Below are positions 57,206 to 64,000 of a stretch of DNA of 64,000 nt, one piece after another. This stretch comes from Basidiobolus meristosporus CBS 931.73. Lineage: Eukaryota > Basidiobolomycota > Basidiobolomycetes > Basidiobolales > Basidiobolaceae. Location of the stretch: positions 62,001-126,000 of the forward strand of contig MCFE01000172.1 of the NCBI GenBank assembly GCA_002104905.1, given 5' to 3'. Each line of letters begins with the position of its first letter. The first letter of the stretch is position 1. The notes under the pieces are model-generated. The model was not told the origin of the DNA. It searched no databases and worked only from the letters and a program-made list of their open reading frames with translations. The translations under genes and the position numbers were made by a program.

Positions 57206-58705
57206 TTATTGCCCCTGGATGATGTCCAACAAGGTCTTCCCGGTCCCGGTCACCAGGGCCACCAACCCGAAGCAAACCAATACTATTGCGGCAACATCGA
57301 AGGAGAGTTTTCCGGTCACCTGCTTGGCAGTGGTGGGTGCGACCAGTGGCTCGGTAGTGGAAGCATCAGGGGCGACTCGAAGTCTCAGGAAATCGAATTG
57401 CTTACGGCGGAATGTGGCCAGATAGATCCCAGCAGGAACAAGATAGGCCAGGCCTGTGGCGCTGAAGGCACCAATGAGCTGATAGACCTTGCCAAGATTG
57501 GTAATGGAAAGCCCAACGAACAGGACGAACGTATAGAGCCCCATGGTCACGGAAAGATGCTGAGTAGAGGTTGGCTGCATATCTAGATCCTCGAACCCGA
57601 GGAGAACGTTCAAGGTGGATCGGGCAGGATAGAACAACATGGGATAGGTCAAGAACATGGTGATCACCAGGCAGAGTCGGGCGAAATTGATGTATGGATC
57701 GGTGCTGGGGAAGTTCTTGAAAATGTTATCTTTCACATCGCTTCCAAATGACAGGTAGCCAATGAGGGCAAACGCGGTGTATATCAGGAATGCCCCTGCG
57801 ATGGCAGACTTGGTGGTTTTGGACCACCTCTTGTCAGTTGGGTTGCGCAAGTCCATGAAATTCATGAAGCACGTTTGGGTGCATACAAATGCGAAGCTGA
57901 TCACTCCGATGGCCGGGAAAAGGTTATCACCTACGAAGTTGTACTCGACCGTGTGTTTCCCGGCATAGTATGGCGCACGTACGGCTACGGTTAATGAAAT
58001 GATCGGAAGACACAAGATGGATATGATGGAGAATTTGGCCAAAGGAGCCATCGAGCGCCAGAAAAGCAGCGGCAAAATGAACAGGAAATTCGTGACAAGA
58101 ATAGCCCCAGCGCGACTGTGGAGAAAAGTGAGGGAAGGCAAGTAGATGGAAGCAAGCAGGGGAACGGTATCCCCGATAACTGAAAACGGTCAAGATGAAT
58201 CAGCCTCTGAGCCAAGAAAACTCGATATACAAAGGCAACTTACTGATAACATAACTGATGGTACTTCCTACACTTTGGGTCCATATCACCAGGTTCAGAA
58301 AGTAGAAACCAACATTTCCAAGAGTTTTTTTGGCCAACAAGTGGAACTGGTATATCCCAGTGCGACGACCAGCCTGGACCAGAATTCGCAAGGCGAAATC
58401 GTTGATCACTGCCACAAATATCAGGACAAGAATGCCCGCAAAGAAGCCAGCATCCTTCAAAGCGAAAGGTAGCCCCAATATACCGGAGCCGATAATGGTG
58501 TTGAGCAAATTAAAGGCCACTATACGTGTGGGTCCTGATTAGTCATGGGTTCAGTGGGTGGTAAAGAGAGACACTAACCTTCGGTGATGCTGGACTCGCC
58601 ACTACCTGGTTGACTAACCTCTGTAATTGGGTTAACCTCGCCACTGCTTACAGAGTTTGCAGCAAGACCAGTGTCCGGCTTGGTTGGTTCTTTGGCAGTG
58701 TGCAT
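57206..58705 (-). CDS. Vacuolar-type amino-acid transporter (AAAP/SLC38, Avt family), copy 1
   Basis: Amino-acid/proton transporter of the AAAP superfamily; Avt-type members act in the vacuolar membrane. Exons on the minus strand: 58705-58579, 58519-58244 and 58179-57206; 1377 nt, 458 residues. The start is the ATG at 58705 (MHTAKEPTKPD). A cytosolic tail of about 40 residues ends in GESSITEVAFN, and the first helix carries the family signature NLLNTIIGSGILGLPFAL. Further landmarks are SFAFVCTQTCFMNFMDLRNP, KNFPSTDPYINFARL and FYPARSTLNVLL, with about eleven hydrophobic segments. It has only two introns; the copy at 60622-62271 has four and shares the first two positions. Substrate unknown; neutral amino acids likely. 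Confidence 0.93.
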
Positions 58706-60621
58706 TCCACTTCTAGGATACAAGAGATTGTGACTCAGAGGGGAGATACTCGCTTGGTTTATATTCGTTTTGTGTACACCAGTAGGAACTGGATTGGTGT
58801 TTCCAAATCAAGCCAGAGCTTCATGGACTAGAAGAATGATCGATCAACAGCATTAATAGGGAAACACTAAGCTATATTCTATGTTTTAGTGGCTGGGGTA
58901 GCACACGCCTAAGATTGCACAGAGCTCTCCTCCAATTCAGTCGGCCAGAATGTGGATTAGTTATGTTGTGCTATGTGCACTAATGCATTTCCAAACATAA
59001 ACGACACATCATAAACGCCGTGTCGGGAGCTGGAATTGGCGCTCGAGAGGTGAGTCCATGTGAACAAAGGGGATTAACCCAATGTTGCGGCATAGAAGGT
59101 CTTGCTTAGCAATACTTCGAAGGGAAAATCGATTGGTCCAGGGGCCGCAGCCGAAGCAAGCTTATGATTAACGATATTAAGCTAGGCTTCAGCAATCAAG
59201 CCTAGTCATGCAAGAATTCCCCCGTATCACCTCATATTGATTGGGGCGGCTTACTTTCACTAAATCAATATTAATAATGTACATTCCGAGGCTCAGATGG
59301 GGTGGCCCCATATTTCTGAGCTTCAGGTGTTCTAATAGGGTACACCAAGCAACATATACGGCTGCAAGGAATATTACCAGACGGCTAATGAAATCTACAT
59401 AGATTAATGGCTGGCACTATCTGGCATGACCAGCAGCCGCATGCCAACATTGGTGTGCTGATTGGCATCGTGTGATATATAGGCGATATACGGGTATGTT
59501 TCAATCTTAGTGATGACTCATTGTTAGTACGCGTATCTGGTGCAAAGCAATGCCAGGATGGTGCCATCCAGGGATTGAACATGGCTTTTAGCCTCAGGAT
59601 TGCATGGCCTGCTAGACAAAACCACGGTATAGCACAGCCGCCGATAATCCCGAAATGAACAGAGCAATTTATGGTCGCTACATAGGCCAACATCCACCCA
59701 GCGCTTGTGATATCCAGCCTTCCAAAAGCAGATGCTGCGAGTTACTATTTATGTGTGGTTCGTCTCGCACAACACAAACATAGAGGGTTCAATCAACCGC
59801 CGATGCTGGATTGGGTCGTTCATTAAACTTTACCCCTGTCAATCATCTTCTCAAATAAGAAAAACGCCCCAGATTTACCGGGTACTTTAGTGTGGGCGGA
59901 TGCGGTCACACCTTCTTAAATATCAGCTGGAAGCTTCGCCACTACAGCGTCAAGATACCTGGGCTTTGTATCAGCCTATTATTATTGAGCATGAGTGAAT
60001 AGTCTTTTCTAGAGATCATCAGAAGAGCGTTATTTCTGCTGTTCTGCAGTGGTAAAGTGACTTGTACATCCTCATTTATTCCAAATTCAGCTCCAGTTTC
60101 GAAAATACGTCCTTCGGCTTGGATAATGTAGTCTTTCTACCCGCAAATACCAGTACTGGTACTACTGAATAATACTTTAGCTCCGTCCATAGAGTGTGGA
60201 TTGCACAGATATGTTCACACCCACAACAATCACGTGTTCGATGGATGTCTCCCGTGATCCTTTTGGACAGGGAAGAGCAGATGAGCGTATGGCTCTGGCT
60301 TCAGCTGATTCGAAACCTCGTTTCTCAGTATGTCGATTATAGCTTTTGTTTATTGAAGGTTGTGAATAATATGGCTCTAGGATGAGTGAAGTATAACGGT
60401 ACTTTGATTTATTGCATTCATAAACAGATCCTACCAACTGGCTAGCTTGGTTAGGTTAGTTAAGACAACATGGCTATGTAGTACATATGAAATCAACAAT
60501 TATAATAATACAAATTTGTAGCAATTTAAGCGAATCGTGCCTGTCGGTGAAGCGAAGATTGCCAGCGAACAACTAGACCTTGCCAACACCGGCTACGATC
60601 TCTGACACTGTGAAAGCACGA
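58706..60621. other. Intergenic between the tandem amino-acid transporters
   Basis: About 1.9 kb: promoter of copy 1 and 3' end of copy 2. A 102-codon minus frame at 59385-59693 has no family features. No gene called. Confidence 0.45.
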
Positions 60622-62271
60622 CTATTTTCCATTCAAGATGTCACTAACCGTGTGGGCGGTCCCAGCAATCAAGCTAATCAGTCCAACTATAAGTAGAACG
60701 CCACATCCAACTATGTCCAGTAAAGAAAAATCGCTTCCTTCAAGTCTCGAGGCAACAGGGCCTGGCTGACCGGGAAGGAGTGGAGTTTGAACGGTTGCTT
60801 CATTGTCTTTGTCGCTTAATCTATCTACTGTGTGACGAAGCTTACTCCATATCAACCGAGAGTTCCAGAATGTCGCCAAGAAAACTGCAGCTGGAACAAG
60901 ATAGGATATCCCAGAGGCACACAAAGCTGATATCACAAGAATTACTAAAATGACAACAACACGGACATAAGCGAATTTCCATCTTACCTCCAATCACTTG
61001 GTAAACCTTGCCCAGATCGTGGATCAGGCAGGAGAGGAAGACAGAGAGGATAAAGAAGACTACGCTGATGGTGATATGTTCAAATCTGGTGGGGATTCTG
61101 GTGGGCGTTTGGCACTTAGTTACAACGTACACTATCTCGCGAGCTGGATAGAAAAGCATCGGGAAAGTGAACAATAAGGTTACAAATAGGCAGAACCGAG
61201 CAAAGTTGATATATGGATCATCTGCTGGGAAGTTCTTGAAGATATTGTCTTGAATGTCACTGCCAAATGACATATACCCTACTACGGCGAACATAATATA
61301 CAATCCGACGGAACCTATGACGGCGTTCCGAGTGGACTTAAGCCAGCGTTTGTCGGTGGAGTTCTTTAGAGATGCAAAGTGTAGAAACGCCGATTGATTG
61401 ACGACGAAAGCAAAGCTCATGACACCTGAGGGTAGTGGGCGAAATGAGTGACAGGGATAGATACACATGCTCAATCAATCACATACCAATGGCTCCAAGA
61501 ACGTTATCCCCGATGAAATCATAGGAAATATCATGCTCTGCTGCATATTTTGGGGCGCGAATAGCCACCGTCAAAGAAATGATTGGTAGGCAGCATACAG
61601 ACACAACGGAGAACTTAGCAAGCGGGGAGACCGTTCTGAAAAAGATCAAGGGCGCTATGAATATTGTGGAAAATAGAATGGCGTACACTCGGTTCTGCAG
61701 AATCTGGATTCCAGGAACGCTCATCGCTGCCAAGGGCGGGATGGTATCTCCGATGACTTCCGTACAAGTTAGTATCTTTTTGGAAGGCGAGAAGATAACC
61801 TCGGCCACTTACTAATCAGGTATGATACACAACTACCGATACAGTCGAACCACACAATGAAGTTCAAGAAATGATACCCCACTTGCCCAAGTGTCTTTTC
61901 GGCAAGATATGGAAATTGATATACACCCACTTTCCTTCCACTTTTGATCAAAGCGTTCATGGAGAAATTTGTCAGCGCAGCAACACTTAATAAGATTACA
62001 ATCCCCGCAAAAAAGCCTCCCTCCCTCATGGCGAACGGAATTCCAAGAATCCCACTGCCAATGACCGAGTTCAAGATATTGAAAGAAACTATGTTTTGAT
62101 GAGTTAAGAAGTGAGCTGCGGCAAGAATAAGCGTCTCTAGATACCTGCAGTGGTACTAGAGGTTCCAGAATTCGGGACTGTATCCGCATCCTGTGTGCTT
62201 CTAGACTTGATTTGCTCTTCGGTTGAGCAACCACCCACCGAGGAAGTTGAGTCTGAAGCATTCGCCATCAT
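60622..62271 (-). CDS. Vacuolar-type amino-acid transporter (AAAP/SLC38, Avt family), copy 2
   Basis: Paralogue of the gene at 57206-58705 in the same orientation. Exons on the minus strand: 62271-62145, 62088-61813, 61756-61487, 61425-60988 and 60926-60622; 1416 nt, 471 residues. Tail MMANASDSTSSVGGCSTEEQ, then the signature NILNSVIGSGILGIPFAM, SFAFVVNQSAFLHFASL, KNFPADDPYINFARF and FYPAREIVYVV. The third intron has a TACTAAC branch site. Exons 1 and 2 are 127 and 276 nt, exactly as in copy 1. A long insert of acidic and Pro residues (DKDNEATVQTPLLPGQPG) near the C-terminus corresponds to a Thr/Pro-rich loop of copy 1. The start codon choice is between 62271 and 62268. Confidence 0.93.
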
Positions 62272-63360
62272 GAAGAATAGGATGCGTGCAATCAATGGTG
62301 AAGCGACTTGAGATTATAAAATTCTGAGTTCAAATAGCTCAGGAGTACAAATAGCAAATTTCAAGCAGATTACAAGAGTCACGAGGTTTGATCAAAAGCC
62401 AGAGCAATCAATGTTTATATGCCAGAGTTTCATGGGACATGGAGGCCTGTGAGCTAGTAGGTCAGAATTAATAAAGCATGATTCAATGTCTCAATGTGCC
62501 CGGATAGCCATGCGTCACACTGGGAACAACCACATGATGCCAGTATAAGAATATTGGCCAGTACACGAATAAGCTCACGCAAGATGAGATGCAGACATAT
62601 GGAAAGTAATTTTGCGAACAATAGAGATGACATGGATCGATTCCCTATAACTCGCTACGATAAGAGATTTTGACTCGTATGTAAGCGCAAGTCTACCTCC
62701 TGAAACCCAACCTAGTCCTTTGATAGCAGAGCGGTTTTAGAATACCACCCAAGCTATCTTGGATCAAGGAAGGATCTTAAGCGAGATATCCTGAAATGGA
62801 AGACCATCCCAAAGCGGAACCCACACTCTACGACCAGCTTGGTAAGCACCTTGTGTGAGTCTGTTCGGGGAACGGTAACATACTTGCAGTTGACCGCATC
62901 TTTATCGAGTCACAAGAGTATGCAGTCTCCAACGCAGAATTACGCACATAGGTAAGCCCCATCGATTTCGGTATAAATATAGACAATCATGCTGGGTCAA
63001 GATTGGGGGTTTCCGTGGTACTGTGCCAAATCTTGATGGCCGTTGGTCAGTTGCTACTGGCATATTAGGAAAATTTACCAAATAGATGGTGACTGTAAAG
63101 TACACTACTGCGGGTAACCTATGAATATAGACATGATCAAGGGACAACTAATGCGGCCTCTGGTAAGGCTGCTCAGTAGTCTAGGCCGCTTGGACTTGCT
63201 TGATAAAAAAACCCATTGCATTTCATATATGTCGGGTCTTCTCGTTCTAAAGTCAGTTCTTTGGAATAAACTTGAATTCCAAATGCTTTTGCCAATATAA
63301 AGATTGCAGGGCAGCCGCGTCTGATAAGGTCCAGGAACTGTCCTCTCCACCTTATTGGTG
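62272..63360. other. Intergenic, possible unrecognised small exons
   Basis: About 1.1 kb. A plus-strand ATG at 62796 opens the short run MEDHPKAEPTLYDQL up to a GTAAGC donor, and an open stretch follows near 62890-62940, but no continuation could be traced. I do not call a gene. Confidence 0.35.
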
Positions 63361-64000
63361 ATGGGATTTAATGTGCGTAGATATCAATGGTTTATTCAGA
63401 TAATAATCTGCGTAGCAATAATGGCAGGTTGCCTGATCCAACCGGCCCCCAAAATAATCCACCCTGCCGCCAGCATTTTCACATCACATTGAGAATAGTA
63501 TGTGTCGTTGCTCGTTTTATTCGGGATGAATTGATTGGTGGGTTGGCGCATCAGGATGACCCAAATTTCTTAGTTATCCGGCGGTGAAGGGACTCCGCTG
63601 GTATCTTGATATATCTTCTACTGAAAACGGAAGACCAACACTTCCCAGTGGGCAGGGAAAAGGAGGTACATTACGCCGACGTGCTCAAGATGATTAACAA
63701 AAGACTGTTCAAAAATTCAGCTCATCAAGATTCCCCCCGACATGCGAAGTAAGTCTCACCAACTTGATAAGCGCTCACACACCATATCCCACACCTTGAC
63801 TGCCAAAATAACGCCTTGTATTGTATAGTCACTTTACTGTATATTTCCCATATCCGGAAATATACGACATAGTATTTCTTTTAATGGGCTCAGTATATAC
63901 ACTAAACCGAGACCAGATAAAGTCAAATTGGAAATTCTCAGCAATTGCCACCAATGGATCTGTGGTTATCGTTGAAGCGGGCATTAGTCCTGTATCACGC
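63361..64000 (+). CDS. Partial gene at right edge, unknown function
   Basis: Three spliceable exons are supported: 63574-63665, 63721-63748 and 63829 to beyond 64000, with two introns that fit by phase (the first has a GATTAAC branch site). They read TYP-like YPAVKGLRWYLDISSTENGR, then HQDSPRHAN joined to HFTVYFPYPEIYDIVF and an open frame to the edge. Upstream, an ATG at 63361 opens MGFNVRRYQWFIQIIICVAI, a plausible signal peptide, but I found no clean splice from it to 63574. A secreted or membrane protein is possible; the family is not recognised, and the 5' end is uncertain. Confidence 0.35.

Noticed and set aside
1-64000. CRISPR arrays, inverted terminal repeats, intact transposases
   Set aside because: No regularly spaced direct repeats, paired terminal repeats or transposase motifs were found by eye; a repeat-finding run could still reveal short or diverged elements.

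Overview
This window is nuclear DNA of a filamentous fungus. I read about 20 protein-coding genes, most split by short introns (48-142 bp, mostly 50-65 bp, GT..AG, often with a CTAAC-type branch site). The gene set is fungal: class IV chitin synthase, two Chs7-type chitin synthase export chaperones, a very large kinase/ATPase/PAS/hybrid histidine kinase, a Ste11/Byr2-type MAPKKK, a Mei2-type RNA-binding protein, an OPT peptide transporter and a NAT purine permease. Several genes lost from the common yeasts (a DNAJC12-like J protein, an ISOC-type hydrolase, a CIA30-type complex I assembly factor, a phloem-protein-2-like protein) suggest an early-diverging filamentous lineage, perhaps a zoopagomycete such as Basidiobolus; that placement is inference. 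I found no tRNA, rRNA, CRISPR array or intact transposon.

Layout. 1-2988: class IV chitin synthase (minus, C-terminus off the left edge). 2989-7392: gene-poor, with two decayed reading frames. 7393-9132: purine/xanthine permease. 9588-10305: a decayed gene. 11462-14008: OPT transporter (minus). 16106-17075: CIA30. 18019-25170: single-exon hybrid histidine kinase (minus). 26184-27723: DNAJC12-like protein, then a small two-helix protein. 29225-34036: two converging Chs7 paralogues with a PP2-like gene between them. 35347-37303: isochorismatase-like hydrolase and a membrane protein with an HLHHW motif. 38049-43758: peroxisomal acyl-CoA oxidase, a small secreted protein and an epoxide hydrolase. 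44457-46314: coiled-coil membrane-anchored protein. 47200-49601: Mei2-like protein (minus), head to head with the Ste11/Byr2 kinase at 52248-56330. 57206-62271: two tandem vacuolar-type amino-acid transporters (minus). 63361-64000: the start of a gene that runs off the right edge.

How the genes relate. The clearest functional link is chitin synthesis: Chs7 proteins release Chs3-type (class IV) chitin synthases from the ER, and one such synthase and two Chs7 paralogues lie within 34 kb. A second theme is signalling and sexual development: the class X-like histidine kinase, the Ras-binding MAPKKK and the Mei2 protein all have fission-yeast counterparts in stress, mating and meiosis control. The rest is transport and mitochondrial or peroxisomal metabolism. 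Splice sites were placed by hand from GT/AG signals, reading phase and family conservation; the exon sums divide by three in every completed model.
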